The notes under the pieces were generated by a model, which did no database searches, was not told the DNA's origin, and saw only the letters and a program-made list of their open reading frames with translations. Position numbers and translations under genes: made by a program. Positions 26,811-35,376 of a stretch of 59,116 nucleotides of DNA are shown here, in pieces; position 1 is the stretch's first letter, and every line of letters starts with the position of its first letter. Source of the stretch: Neobacillus cucumis (GTDB lineage Bacteria; Bacillota; Bacilli; Bacillales_B; DSM-18226); the NCBI RefSeq assembly GCF_016107705.1, contig NZ_JAEHGC010000023.1, positions 1 to 59,116 on the forward strand, written 5' to 3'.

Positions 26811-26903
26811 TTCATTTTGAATGGCTGTTAAACTTGATTGTTGATTTCCGCTCCAATCAACGCAGTCAAAATCAATATTGTCCTTTAACACAGCCTTTTG
26901 AAT

Positions 26904-26942
26904 AAAAAAGATGTGAGATCGCTTTCGATTTCACATCTTTTT
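26904..26942. terminator. Bidirectional terminator
   Basis: AAAAAGATGTGA and TCACATCTTTTT flank a short inner stem; A- and T-runs on both sides let it serve both the symporter (+) and the MFS gene (-). Confidence 0.85.
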
Positions 26943-28248
26943 ATTTGGCTGGATTCGCTTTTCCCTCAATTGGATGGGGATACGTCCCCATACGAATTTC
27001 GTATGTACTAAAGATCTTTCCGTATAAATAAGCAAAACTCAATTGTAAACCGGAAGCGATGTAAAAAGGCAAGGACAGTGAACCTAGTCCAAAAAGATAG
27101 CCGGAAATATACGGTCCAACCGACATAGGCAGCCTCATAGAAAAGACATTGATGCTTGATGCGAAGCCTCGGCGCATGTCACGAGTCAAACTTACACTTA
27201 GCGCTTGCTGTGCTCCTTGTGTACCCCGGTTTAAAGCTGTTCGGATCATATACAATACTGAGACAAGAGCATAGGAAGAGAGTAAGGGCATTAAGATCAG
27301 CATTAGGCTGGCTATAAAACGAATTAACACAATCGATCGGATGGTCCCGTGTTTATGGGATAATCTTGCTTGTAAAATCGAGGTCATACCCGTTACAAAA
27401 AAAGTGAGAGCCAATGTACCGCCAATTTGAGAACTGCTTGCCCCAAATTTGGCCGCAAACCAATAGGACATCATCGGTCCTGTCAGTCCGATGGCAATCC
27501 CATTAAGGAAGTTAATAGCAGCCAATTTCATAACTGCCGAATTTTCTTCGTGTAAGATTTTCTTTTCTTGATTCCCGGACTCTTCCATTATGTATCCTTG
27601 TTGCCTCTTAACCTTCTCTTCTCGAATGGTTAAAATGATAGAGGCCGTAATCAGTGATAGAATGAAGATAAAGATAAATAAAGGCCGATAAGAAGATCCT
27701 CCTGGCAGGATACTTTTCCATAGAGCTGTGGTCCCCGCCAGCGCCGCACCCGCCGCCATTCCGAAAAAGCTGAGCGCATTATTTAGACTGTATAGTCTTC
27801 CACGCTCCGTTTTTGGGATAAAAGCCGCCAGCCAAGCCTGCTCCGCCGGGGCACACGGACTTGGGGAACCCGCATCCGCTTTTCCAAAACCGGAAAGTGT
27901 AATCGCAATAAACAACAAAATAGTGTTTGTAGATAATACCCCAATCAATGCACATCCGGCAGTTACTAGTTCAGAAACAAGAAGAAACGGTTTTCTCCCC
28001 CATCGATCACTATAGATGCCTATGACTGGGGCTAGTCCAACACCGAGTAACCCTCCGGCAGCAAGCACACTTCCAATTGCCGCGGTGCTCCACCCCAGCG
28101 CATCAAGATACAAAGCTAACTCAACAACCATCATGCCTTGTCCAATGCTTCTTATTGCATTGACTAGCATAAGTTTTCTAGCTGACGGATGGATTTGCCC
28201 AATGGCCGTATCCATTTTCTTATTAAACATAAACTTCACTCTTACCAC
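26941..28248 (-). CDS. MFS transporter (12-TM)
   Basis: A 435-residue major facilitator with about 12 helices. The loop 2-3 motif appears as GIYSDRWGRKPFLLVSELV (around residue 78). A C-terminal tail of charged residues follows. GTG at 28248 or ATG at 28230 could be the start; neither has a strong ribosome site, so the N-terminus is uncertain. The substrate is unknown. It lies downstream of the pqq operon but behind that operon's terminator, so it is not necessarily part of it. The family includes drug exporters and sugar or organic-acid permeases. Confidence 0.82.
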   Translation of the reverse strand: MVRVKFMFNKKMDTAIGQIHPSARKLMLVNAIRSIGQGMMVVELALYLDALGWSTAAIGSVLAAGGLLGVGLAPVIGIYSDRWGRKPFLLVSELVTAGCALIGVLSTNTILLFIAITLSGFGKADAGSPSPCAPAEQAWLAAFIPKTERGRLYSLNNALSFFGMAAGAALAGTTALWKSILPGGSSYRPLFIFIFILSLITASIILTIREEKVKRQQGYIMEESGNQEKKILHEENSAVMKLAAINFLNGIAIGLTGPMMSYWFAAKFGASSSQIGGTLALTFFVTGMTSILQARLSHKHGTIRSIVLIRFIASLMLILMPLLSSYALVSVLYMIRTALNRGTQGAQQALSVSLTRDMRRGFASSINVFSMRLPMSVGPYISGYLFGLGSLSLPFYIASGLQLSFAYLYGKIFSTYEIRMGTYPHPIEGKANPAK

Positions 28249-28455
28249 TTCTTTTCTATTAGGGTGGTTCTACTCAAAAGGGTTCCAAAACAAATTGTTA
28301 TTTATTCACAACCGAGCGACATCGGTTCCCCCTTTTACCCACCGCTTTTCGCCTTTTACCCACCACTCCTCATTTAAACTACTGAAAATCAGGTTTTCTT
28401 CTTTGAGAATGACCTTTTTAGAATTTGGCAAAAAATAAAATTCCATTTTTAGTAA

Positions 28456-28499
28456 ACAAAAAAAGTGCCAAAGGTTATGTATCTGCCTCCTTTTAGCAC
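28456..28499 (-). terminator. pqq operon terminator
   Basis: Minus strand: GTGCTAAAAGG pairs with CCTTTGGCAC (one bulge, one G-T pair), then TTTTTTTG, starting 15 bp after the pqqE stop codon. Confidence 0.82.
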
Positions 28500-28513
28500 C
28501 AAATTTAAAATAT

Positions 28514-29665
28514 TTATTTTTGTATCGGTCTTTTTGATACAGATTGATCTACAAGATGTCTTCGATAGATTATTGATGATGACTTTATGAAAGTTTTACT
28601 ATTAGCCTCCTGTATAGCTTTTTCAACCAGATCATGTTTTGGCGCCCATTGGCAGACTGGGTCAGTCGCATTAGCGTCCCCCGTTAAAGCAAAAGCCTGA
28701 CACCGGCAGCCGCCACCATCTTGGTGCCGCATATCACATGAACGACAAGGTTCAGGCATCCATGCTTCACTGCGGAAATGGTTAAAGGCCCCTGATTTAT
28801 ACCATATTTGCTCTAGGGACGCCTCACGAACATTCTCAAAGGATAATCCCTCAATCATCCCGGCGGTTGGGCAAGGAAGAACATCCCCATTCGGCGCCAC
28901 CGTAAGACCAATCGCACCCCATCCTCCCATACAAGGCTTGGGTGCCGAAGCGTAATAATCTGGAATAACCCAAATGATTTCCATTTTTCTCTCAAGGCGT
29001 GCTTTAGCAGCTTCATAGATTTCACTTGCACGCTCAATTTGATCCCAACTAGGCAGCAACCTCTCCCGATTAAGCAAAGCCCAGTTATAATACTGTGTAT
29101 TGGCAAGTTCCAGACGCTCAGCTCCCATTTCCTCCGCAAGCTTAATGATTTCATTCAAATGATCAAGATTCAACCGGTGTAATACAACATTTAATGATAA
29201 ATGCAATTCTGCTTCTTTTACTGCAATGGCTGCTTCCTTTTTCCTCTCAAAGGCTCTATATCCACCAATGAAGTCGGAAAGCTTCGCTTCCCCTGCCTGG
29301 AAGCTTACCTGCACATTTTCAATTCCAGCTTCTTTGAGCTGAGCGGCTTTTTCAGTTGTCAAACCTATACCGCTTGTAATGAGATTGGTGTACATCTCTA
29401 ATGAATTAGCGTGACGGATCAGCGTCTCCAAGTCGTTGCGCAAAAGTGGTTCACCACCAGAAAAGTGAACCTCTACCACTCCTAAATCGGCAGCCTCTGA
29501 CAAGACACGGCACCAGTCTTGAGTCGTAAGCTCCATTGTCTCCGCGGCCATTTTTAATGGGTTTGAACAATAGGGGCAATGCAACGGACAGCGATGGGTC
29601 AACTCCGCGAGAAGTGAAAACGGCGGCCCCACCCCATTATTGCTCTTGGTAATCGACTGTTCCAT
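28514..29665 (-). CDS. pqqE: PqqA peptide cyclase (radical SAM), PQQ biosynthesis
   Basis: A 383-residue radical SAM enzyme that forms the Glu-Tyr carbon-carbon bond in PqqA, the first committed step of PQQ synthesis. The 4Fe-4S/SAM motif is C26-x3-C30-x2-C33 (HRCPLHCPYCSNP). The motif FSGGEPLLR follows. The C-terminal SPASM-type region with auxiliary-cluster cysteines is visible (VLPCPTAG, PEPCRSCDMRH, GGGCRCQAF, DPVCQW). Its start overlaps the pqqD end by 29 bases, suggesting translational coupling; PqqD is the known partner that presents PqqA. It is the last gene of the operon. Confidence 0.95.
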   Translation of the reverse strand: MEQSITKSNNGVGPPFSLLAELTHRCPLHCPYCSNPLKMAAETMELTTQDWCRVLSEAADLGVVEVHFSGGEPLLRNDLETLIRHANSLEMYTNLITSGIGLTTEKAAQLKEAGIENVQVSFQAGEAKLSDFIGGYRAFERKKEAAIAVKEAELHLSLNVVLHRLNLDHLNEIIKLAEEMGAERLELANTQYYNWALLNRERLLPSWDQIERASEIYEAAKARLERKMEIIWVIPDYYASAPKPCMGGWGAIGLTVAPNGDVLPCPTAGMIEGLSFENVREASLEQIWYKSGAFNHFRSEAWMPEPCRSCDMRHQDGGGCRCQAFALTGDANATDPVCQWAPKHDLVEKAIQEANSKTFIKSSSIIYRRHLVDQSVSKRPIQK

Positions 29666-29984
29666 GTTTATGGATCACCACCCATCCTTGAACCTCCATC
29701 TCCCGAAGAAATTCGGTAATGTCTTCTTTCATCTCATTTAAATCAAGTAAAGCATCTGTACTCAATTCTTCTGTGCCTGCCTGTAATGAACTCCTTAAAT
29801 CTTCGGCGATGGTGTGCACCGTTCGACTCCCATCACATAGCGTAAGGATCGATGCGGCGGTTTCGTTTAGGACCACAACCCTTTCCGGTAATAAGAGGAG
29901 ATGTTTCTCTCTTACCTTATCAAATTTTAATCGCGCCTTTGTGGCGAGTTTTGGAAAGCTGCTAGTTAAAATTGGCTCCACCAC
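29637..29984 (-). CDS. pqqD: PqqA-binding chaperone
   Basis: About 115 residues from GTG at 29984. It has the PqqD-type winged-helix RRE fold, which binds the PqqA peptide and delivers it to PqqE. The typical core is seen: PKLATKARLKFDKVREKHLL, LPERVVVLNETAASILTLCDG and IAEDL. The frame stays open upstream into pqqC, but the conserved part begins only after SFPKLA. TTG/GTG codons at 29979-29987 are the likely starts; none has a strong ribosome site, consistent with coupling to the pqqC stop 23 bases upstream. Confidence 0.88.
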   Translation of the reverse strand: MVEPILTSSFPKLATKARLKFDKVREKHLLLLPERVVVLNETAASILTLCDGSRTVHTIAEDLRSSLQAGTEELSTDALLDLNEMKEDITEFLREMEVQGWVVIHKHGTVDYQEQ

Positions 29985-30009
29985 CAATCTTTTAATCTTA
30001 AAATATCGG

Positions 30010-30759
30010 TCACAAATTAGAGGGATATGCCTTTTCAATAGCATCAAGCTGTGCCCACAACACATCACACTTGAATTTTAAGGCTTTGACTGCTCGCTGT
30101 TGCTCTTCAGGAGATTGACAATAAGCCAAAACAAGCTTAAGGGCGCAATCTGAATCGCGCGGGGCTTGCGTTAGGCGATTTTGAAAATACTCAAAACCTT
30201 TACTGTCAATCCATGGATACAAACGATCAAGTATCTTCATCCGCTTGGAGATGAGGTCAGGCGAAAATAATTCAGTTAACGAGGAAGCAACCGCTTCAAT
30301 CCACGGTTTTGTCCTTGCGAAGTTCACATACGCGTCGACGGCAAAACGTACACCCGGTACAACATGGTCCTCGCGTTCTACTTCCTCCCTTGTCAACCCT
30401 ACAGCTTCTCCTAATCGAAGCCATGCTTCAATCCCTCCATCTTCTCCTTCTGTACCATCATGGTCAATGATTCGCTGAATCCATTCACGTCTCATCTCCC
30501 TTGATGGCAGAATCGAGAGAATCGCTGCATCTTTAATTGGAACTGATTTCTGATAATAAAATCGGTTTGCAACCCAGCCGCGAATTTGTTCCCGGCTTAA
30601 TTTCCCCTGATGCATGGCCAAATGAAAAGGATGTTTGTCATGATAAAAAGAACGCCCCACGTCCTTTAAACGCTCTGTAAATTCATCCTTTGTCCAAAGT
30701 GAATCTCCTTTTTGATACAGAATCTTTTTCTTGCCAATGAGCTCACCTTGTTCCGGCAT
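30010..30759 (-). CDS. pqqC: Pyrroloquinoline-quinone synthase
   Basis: A 249-residue cofactor-less oxidase that catalyses the final ring closure and eight-electron oxidation to PQQ. The all-helical PqqC core shows [42 protein letters not shown] and [17 protein letters not shown]. The ATG at 30759 is preferred: GGAGG lies 7 bases upstream, whereas the in-frame ATG at 30765 is only 1 base from it and overlaps the pqqB stop. Length matches the family (about 250). Confidence 0.95.
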   Translation of the reverse strand: MPEQGELIGKKKILYQKGDSLWTKDEFTERLKDVGRSFYHDKHPFHLAMHQGKLSREQIRGWVANRFYYQKSVPIKDAAILSILPSREMRREWIQRIIDHDGTEGEDGGIEAWLRLGEAVGLTREEVEREDHVVPGVRFAVDAYVNFARTKPWIEAVASSLTELFSPDLISKRMKILDRLYPWIDSKGFEYFQNRLTQAPRDSDCALKLVLAYCQSPEEQQRAVKALKFKCDVLWAQLDAIEKAYPSNL

Positions 30760-30761
30760 CC

Positions 30762-31685
30762 TCATACCTCCACTTCCATTCCGTCATAGGCAATCTCAAA
30801 ACCAAGTCGCTCCAATGTAGATCTTTCCTCGGAGTCCTTCTTCAAAATAGGGTTGCTATTATTAATGTGGATCAGAATTTTCCGTTCGGCTGGGAATGAT
30901 CCTAGCCTTTCCGCGATCCCCACCGAACCACTAATCGGTAAATGCCCCATGCTTCTTGCGTCGCGTTTAGTCGCACCCATCTTGACCAATTCTTCTTCTG
31001 ACCAAAAGGTGCCGTCGACCATTAAGATATCAGCTTTCCTCAGGCAAGCCTCTATATCCGGAGTGATGTCTACTAATGTAGGGAAATAAGCAAGACATTT
31101 GCCGGAACTTGGATTATGAAGAACCAATCCAACCTCCCAAAGGTCGTCTAGCAGCTCATCCTTCAGATTTGACTGGGCATAAAGCGGTGGCTTTCTTGAC
31201 ACCGGGATTGTTTCTACGATTATCGTCCCTTCGCCAAAAGCTCCTACCCGTTGCCCGATATTTGGCTGAAGAGACTGCCATTCCCACGAGCAATAGTTTT
31301 TTAGCATGGGGAAAACCGGAAAAGCGGACTGCAAACACTTTCTAACAATCTCAGTTCCGTAAATGGTCAGAAAAGAGCCCTCTCGCAGTGACAACAGCCC
31401 AATTGTATGATCGAGTTCAGCATCTGTTAAAATTACACCAGCGAGAGAGGTCTCTCTTATTCCAGGGCCCGGATGCAGCGCAGAGAATGATTCAATCTGT
31501 CTGTGAACATCCGGGCCTGCATTAATGAGGTACCAATCCTTTTCATTTGCACTTACTGCAAGAGAAGACTGTAATAATGGTTGAAATTCATGGTTCCCTT
31601 CGCGAACACCGCGGCAGTTTGGACATGCACAGTTCCACTGCGGAAATCCCCCTCCCGCTGCTGTTCCTAAGACTCTAATTCTAAT
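30762..31685 (-). CDS. pqqB: PqqB, metallo-beta-lactamase-fold hydroxylase; apparent ATT start
   Basis: A 307-residue PqqB reconstructed by reading upstream of the first ATG/GTG/TTG. The N-terminus reads [18 protein letters not shown] (the PqqB hallmark), then [20 protein letters not shown] and the metal motif TDAELDHT. PqqB hydroxylates the tyrosine of the crosslinked peptide. In this frame no ATG, GTG or TTG occurs between the upstream stop (TGA, 31692-31694) and a TTG at 31394, which would remove all these motifs. The first sense codon matching family length is ATT at 31685 (a second ATT is at 31679). AAGGA sites lie just upstream and the start overlaps the preceding gene, so coupling may help. 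A sequencing error at the start codon is the alternative. Confidence 0.85.
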   Translation of the reverse strand: MRIRVLGTAAGGGFPQWNCACPNCRGVREGNHEFQPLLQSSLAVSANEKDWYLINAGPDVHRQIESFSALHPGPGIRETSLAGVILTDAELDHTIGLLSLREGSFLTIYGTEIVRKCLQSAFPVFPMLKNYCSWEWQSLQPNIGQRVGAFGEGTIIVETIPVSRKPPLYAQSNLKDELLDDLWEVGLVLHNPSSGKCLAYFPTLVDITPDIEACLRKADILMVDGTFWSEEELVKMGATKRDARSMGHLPISGSVGIAERLGSFPAERKILIHINNSNPILKKDSEERSTLERLGFEIAYDGMEVEV

Positions 31686-31921
31686 TTTCCTTCAGTCCTT
31701 TCGCCCGAGATCTGAGTATCTTTATGATTCATTTCCTGCCGTTTTGCAAATACCTTTCCTACTTGCCACCCAATCACAATATTGGTCAGACCCATAAGAG
31801 GAAATAGTATATAATCTCCGATTGGATCCGGAAGGAGGAGATCAACAACCAGCCACCCACCAGCTGTTGTACACCCAATAATCGCTCCTATCAGTGCTTT
31901 TAGATAACGGTTCTTTCCCAT
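31667..31921 (-). CDS. Small two-helix membrane protein within the pqq operon
   Basis: An 84-residue protein between pqqA and pqqB. The ATG at 31921 has GGAGG 8 bases upstream. Two hydrophobic segments (about 7-27 and 34-54) are followed by a charged, probably cytoplasmic tail ending KLELES. Its last six codons overlap the start of pqqB in another frame, so its translation could feed pqqB initiation. I do not recognise it as any standard Pqq protein (not PqqF or PqqG). A role in PQQ or peptide handling at the membrane would be a guess. Confidence 0.72.
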   Translation of the reverse strand: MGKNRYLKALIGAIIGCTTAGGWLVVDLLLPDPIGDYILFPLMGLTNIVIGWQVGKVFAKRQEMNHKDTQISGERTEGKLELES

Positions 31922-31964
31922 TTGCACAACCTCCTCGATTTGCCGTTAAAAAATAAGTAAAAGA

Positions 31965-31989
31965 GGCAAGCAGGTCTATTCTACTTGCC
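31965..31989 (-). terminator. Hairpin after pqqA, possible partial terminator
   Basis: Minus strand GGCAAG (31984-31989) and CTTGCC (31965-31970) form a 6-bp stem ending just beyond the pqqA stop, followed by TCTTTT and ACTTATTTTTT. A leaky terminator here would give more pqqA than downstream message, as reported in other pqq operons. The T-run is interrupted. Confidence 0.5.
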
Positions 31990-32055
31990 GATGTAGATAT
32001 ACATCGTCACCTCTGAAGCTGTATTAATTACCTTATACTCAGGCTTCACCCACAT
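31981..32055 (-). CDS. pqqA: PqqA precursor peptide of PQQ (24 residues)
   Basis: A 24-codon gene. The peptide begins MWVKPEYKVINTASEVTM and ends YIYIGK. The key pattern Glu15-Val-Thr-Met-Tyr19 (E-x-x-x-Y) supplies the glutamate and tyrosine that become PQQ. The MW-K-P N-terminus also matches PqqA peptides. GGGGGAG lies 6 bases before the ATG. It is first in the operon pqqA - small membrane protein - pqqB - pqqC - pqqD - pqqE. Confidence 0.95.
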   Translation of the reverse strand: MWVKPEYKVINTASEVTMYIYIGK

Positions 32056-32081
32056 ATATTTCTCCCCCTTTCATGTCTAAC

Positions 32082-32097
32082 AATAATCATCATTATT
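32082..32097. promoter_or_regulatory. Palindrome AATAAT-CATC-ATTATT upstream of pqqA
   Basis: An inverted repeat 27 bp before the pqqA start codon. It loosely resembles the AT-rich operators of Fur/PerR/Zur-type repressors but does not match their spacing exactly. A TTGAAA (-35-like) lies a little upstream. It may be an operator for the pqq operon; this is only suggestive. Confidence 0.35.
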
Positions 32098-32237
32098 CAT
32101 GCTGTGTCTCATATCCCTTTCAAATTAATCTTATGTTGGCAGAAACCCCAAAATAACTAGAATTTCGACTTGGAGTTGTCCAAAAATGCTACGGGCTTTT
32201 GCAATATATAGCAAAAAAGGACAAGTTTCTTTCGCAC

Positions 32238-32280
32238 AAAATAAAAGACCTGAGTCCATATGATAGAGACTCAGGTCTTT
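32238..32280 (-). terminator. Terminator of the first PQQ dehydrogenase gene
   Basis: Minus strand AAAGACCTGAGTC (32268-32280) pairs perfectly with GACTCAGGTCTTT (32244-32256), followed by TATTTTGT. Confidence 0.92.
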
Positions 32281-32314
32281 ACACTTGCAAAATTGTCCTT
32301 AGTGACAAGGATGG

Positions 32315-34294
32315 TTACTTCTTACCTGCTAACCATTTGGCCAGCACTTTCGCTTGGTCTTCTGAAACAAGACCTCCCGGCATACGGCCGCCTCCGTTGA
32401 CAATTTGTTTATAAATATCATCTTCAGACATGGCTGAACCAACATGCTGGAGATTTGGTCCTGCTCCGCCCTCAAGGTTTTCACCATGACAGGAGACACA
32501 GCTCTTCTTATAAATAGCCTCTGGATTAATACTAGCAGGCTGCTTCTTATCTGCTTCTTTATTACCGTGGCTGCCATGATTGGCATTTTGATTTTTTCCT
32601 TGTTCTTGTGCGCTTTGTTCTTGTTTTACTGTTTTATCTCCGCCAAGACCATAGGTAACAACCTTTGTGCCGGTAACAAAAGTAACATATTGTTTCCCGT
32701 TATCCATATAGATTGTCGGCGCCATCATGATCTGTGCTCCGCCGCTTTTCATATTCCATAATACTTTGCCCGTTTTGATATCCATAGCGTTAACAGTTCC
32801 ATCCAACTCTCCATAGAGGGCAAGTCCTGTAGCTGTACTTGTAAACCCTCCCCGCATTGGATCTTTCGTCCTAATCTGATAGGCCTTCTTACCGGTATTC
32901 ACATCAATCGCAGTGATCGTGCCGGATATATCAACCCCTTTAGGAGACAGTGTAATCGCGGTTCCCGGGAATAACCCATTTTTTTGCTCAACTTCCTTCT
33001 CATCTTTTGCTGCTACCCCAATAGATGGTTTGTTGATACCAGGAATTAATACATAGTTTGTTTCCGGATCATACGTTTCTGGAGCGTAATTTTGTCCGCC
33101 TTCTGCACCTGGCCATTGCGGCACCGCTTTACTTTCGTCTGTCGGTGGCGGTGTGTGCTTGATTTTTACAAATGGAACACCATCATAAATGGTATCTCCT
33201 GATTTTGCATCCCAGGCATACCATTTTCCGTTCTTACCGCCATGGACAACAATTTTTCTATCTTTACCATCCACCTTGGCATTAAGAATCATCGGAGTGG
33301 ATGCTGCATCATAATCCCACACATCATGATCCATTTCTGACTTTGCCCAAACCAATTTACCCGTCTTACTATCAAGTGCAACAACTGAGTCAGTATAAGG
33401 ATTGTTACCAGGCCGATTCGCTCCAAAAAAGTCTGGAGCTGGATTTCCTGTTCCAAAATACATGACATCGGTATCCTCGTCAAAGGCCATTGGGTTCCAA
33501 ACAGCACCGCCCCCAGTGTATTTACCCTTCACCCAGTCTTTTCCTCTTTCAGGCACAGTCCAAAACGGTTGATCCCAGGCCGTACTCAAATCGCTAGCTT
33601 TAAAGGCCATAACAAAACCGCGAATTCCATTATCCCCGCCGCTGCTGCCAACATATACGTTTCCTTTGTAGTACATTGGGGCCATTGTTTCATAATACCT
33701 GTTTTCAAGAGTGACACCTTTCATGGTATCTATATCCCAGAAATTAACCATTTTAACTAATTTTCCGGTTTTCGCATCAAGTTTTGCTAAACGATTATCT
33801 GCTGTAAGGACAAAAACATTTCCTTCCGCAACTGCAACACCACGGGTGGCAACCACTTCTAAAAGACTTAGATCCGCTTTATCAAGATGATCTTGTACAT
33901 CTTTTGGAGGCGTCCATTCCCAAATCTTCTTTCCATTTGAAGCATCCATTGCGAACACTCTGTTCAATGATGTCGTGACATACATAACACCATCTTTGAC
34001 AACTGGGAAATCCTCAGCGGCGCTTGGTGCTTTATTATCCCAGTCTTTTAAATCCTTCTGCCAGACAATTCCCAAATCCTTTACATTGTCTTTTGTAATC
34101 TCTTTATAAGGGACATGTCTAGTATGTTGATAGTCATACCCCCAAAGTGGAAAACCGGTATCTTTTTTTGTCTCGGTGGTTTGTTTTTCGGCTGTATCCT
34201 GCTTGTTTTCCTTCTTCGTTTGACAACCAGCCAGTAACAACATTACCGCCAAGAAAGCAGTGCTGGTCACCTTTACATAACGCTTCAACTTCAA
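32315..34294 (-). CDS. PQQ-dependent alcohol dehydrogenase with fused cytochrome c, lipoprotein
   Basis: A 659-residue quinohaemoprotein. The lipoprotein signal ends at LLLAGC (Cys24), anchoring it outside the membrane. A PQQ beta-propeller (about 45-550) contains the repeat motifs LDAKTGKLV, LDSKTGKLVW and IDVNTGKKAY. The proposed metal/PQQ site is GSSGGDNGIRG (Asp221 where methanol dehydrogenases have Glu), GTGNPAPDF (Asn284) and HDVWDYDAAS (catalytic Asp327 plus Asp329). A linker rich in Gln/Asn/Lys precedes a cytochrome c domain with C599-V-S-C602-H603 and probable axial Met638. No vicinal Cys-Cys pair is present. Start is TTG with AGGAGG upstream. It would oxidise an alcohol, aldehyde or sugar in the envelope and pass electrons to the respiratory chain; substrate unknown. 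Confidence 0.9.
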   Translation of the reverse strand: MKLKRYVKVTSTAFLAVMLLLAGCQTKKENKQDTAEKQTTETKKDTGFPLWGYDYQHTRHVPYKEITKDNVKDLGIVWQKDLKDWDNKAPSAAEDFPVVKDGVMYVTTSLNRVFAMDASNGKKIWEWTPPKDVQDHLDKADLSLLEVVATRGVAVAEGNVFVLTADNRLAKLDAKTGKLVKMVNFWDIDTMKGVTLENRYYETMAPMYYKGNVYVGSSGGDNGIRGFVMAFKASDLSTAWDQPFWTVPERGKDWVKGKYTGGGAVWNPMAFDEDTDVMYFGTGNPAPDFFGANRPGNNPYTDSVVALDSKTGKLVWAKSEMDHDVWDYDAASTPMILNAKVDGKDRKIVVHGGKNGKWYAWDAKSGDTIYDGVPFVKIKHTPPPTDESKAVPQWPGAEGGQNYAPETYDPETNYVLIPGINKPSIGVAAKDEKEVEQKNGLFPGTAITLSPKGVDISGTITAIDVNTGKKAYQIRTKDPMRGGFTSTATGLALYGELDGTVNAMDIKTGKVLWNMKSGGAQIMMAPTIYMDNGKQYVTFVTGTKVVTYGLGGDKTVKQEQSAQEQGKNQNANHGSHGNKEADKKQPASINPEAIYKKSCVSCHGENLEGGAGPNLQHVGSAMSEDDIYKQIVNGGGRMPGGLVSEDQAKVLAKWLAGKK

Positions 34295-34606
34295 GAAAAG
34301 ACCTCCTATACTATGATTTCATGAGTGGTCAAATCATTCCCCTAATCTCCTCTTTTAGGTTTTAAAGTTTCCCCTATATAGAAGATACTTATATTGTTTA
34401 GACCTAACTCTTCTTCTAGATTTAGAAAAAGCTGCCTAAATTATGCGAAAAAGGAAACAGTTTAGATATATAAATGCAATTTTTTTGCTTTCTGATTATA
34501 GATGATGGATGAAGCATATTTACAAAAAATGGAGACAACCTATAAGTGAGGATGTTCCTTTTGGAATCCTTAAAATAACAATTAAAATAATTTAGGCGGT
34601 GGTTCA

Positions 34607-35056
34607 ATGAAATTTTTCTTAAAAGTTAAAAATGGTTTTGGATGGTTAATTTTATTGCTTTGCTTAGGTTTGACATTTGCATCTTCTCAAAGTGCAAAGG
34701 CAGCTCCAGGAAAAATAATCGGTTCTGCCGAAGATCATGGAATTAAACTGACAATTAATAACTACGAACTAAAAAACTATGGTCAAGAGATGGTAGTTTA
34801 TTATACGGTACAATCAAAATCGGGGAATCCGATGGAAGGGAAGAGTCTAATTAATAAACCGGATTTTACAATTGGAGATCGGTTTGTTCAAGGTATTGAT
34901 TCTTGGCATAAAAAAGTAGACAGCCAACAATATCAAGGTGCAGTTAAGGTGGAATTGCCACAATATCGGCCTGCAGTATCGGATGTGGAATTTAATACTG
35001 ATGCGATTTTTAATCAAAAAGGTAATTGGACAATTACCTTTCAGATAAAAAAGTAA
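34607..35056 (+). CDS. Small secreted protein beside PQQ dehydrogenase, unknown function (copy 1)
   Basis: A 149-residue protein with a signal peptide (hydrophobic core about 12-28, cleavage likely after SAKA). The mature part begins IIGSAEDHGIKLTINNYEL and looks all-beta, like an Ig-like or DUF5643-type domain, ending NQKGNWTITFQI. It is divergent from the first PQQ dehydrogenase (312 bp between starts) and has its own terminator. A clear paralogue lies directly after the second PQQ dehydrogenase. The recurring pairing suggests an accessory role. No promoter in 34295-34606 can be named with confidence; that gap holds both divergent promoters and nothing else recognisable. Confidence 0.75.
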   Translation: MKFFLKVKNGFGWLILLLCLGLTFASSQSAKAAPGKIIGSAEDHGIKLTINNYELKNYGQEMVVYYTVQSKSGNPMEGKSLINKPDFTIGDRFVQGIDSWHKKVDSQQYQGAVKVELPQYRPAVSDVEFNTDAIFNQKGNWTITFQIKK

Positions 35057-35065
35057 TCGTACATA

Positions 35066-35104
35066 AAAAAGACTACCTCTATTTGTTAGGAGGTAGTCTT
35101 TTCA
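35066..35104 (+). terminator. Terminator of secreted protein gene (copy 1)
   Basis: AAGACTACCTC (35069-35079) pairs with GAGGTAGTCTT (35090-35100), followed by TTCATTATTT; A-rich on the other side. Confidence 0.88.
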
Positions 35105-35188
35105 TTATTTATTAATGGGGCAACGTATGTAACCTTTTTGACTATAAATTACATTAAGCTGGCCTTTAGGTACGAGTGTGTAATAACA

Positions 35189-35227
35189 AGAAGCCCCCCA
35201 TTCCAACAAAATAAGGGGGCATCTTTT
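35189..35227. terminator. Second hairpin terminator between the two PQQ dehydrogenase units
   Basis: GCCCCC and GGGGGC flank an AT-rich loop and are followed on the plus strand by ATCTTTTT. It insulates the second dehydrogenase from upstream transcription, or may end a short RNA. The remainder of 35057-35376 contains only terminators and the promoter/ribosome-site region of the next gene. Confidence 0.65.
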
Positions 35228-35376
35228 TCACAATTTGTATAATTTAGGAATCCTGTGGGGCACCATATCCTTGTTCTTATCAAATTTTATCCTCTAAAGG
35301 AGGGGAACAAACTGGGACATTTCATGTTCAGTAATTCACTACATATTAAGATTTCAAAGTGTGAGGAGGTATTTTC

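Noticed and set aside
28249..28455. Overlapping frames near 28016-28438 on the plus strand
   Set aside because: They are mostly antisense to the MFS gene or its upstream region, with no ribosome site or recognisable protein.
30762..31394. Short pqqB beginning at TTG 31394 (210 residues)
   Set aside because: It would lack the PqqB N-terminal motif and the metal-binding TDAELDHT; the conserved protein clearly extends to 31685.
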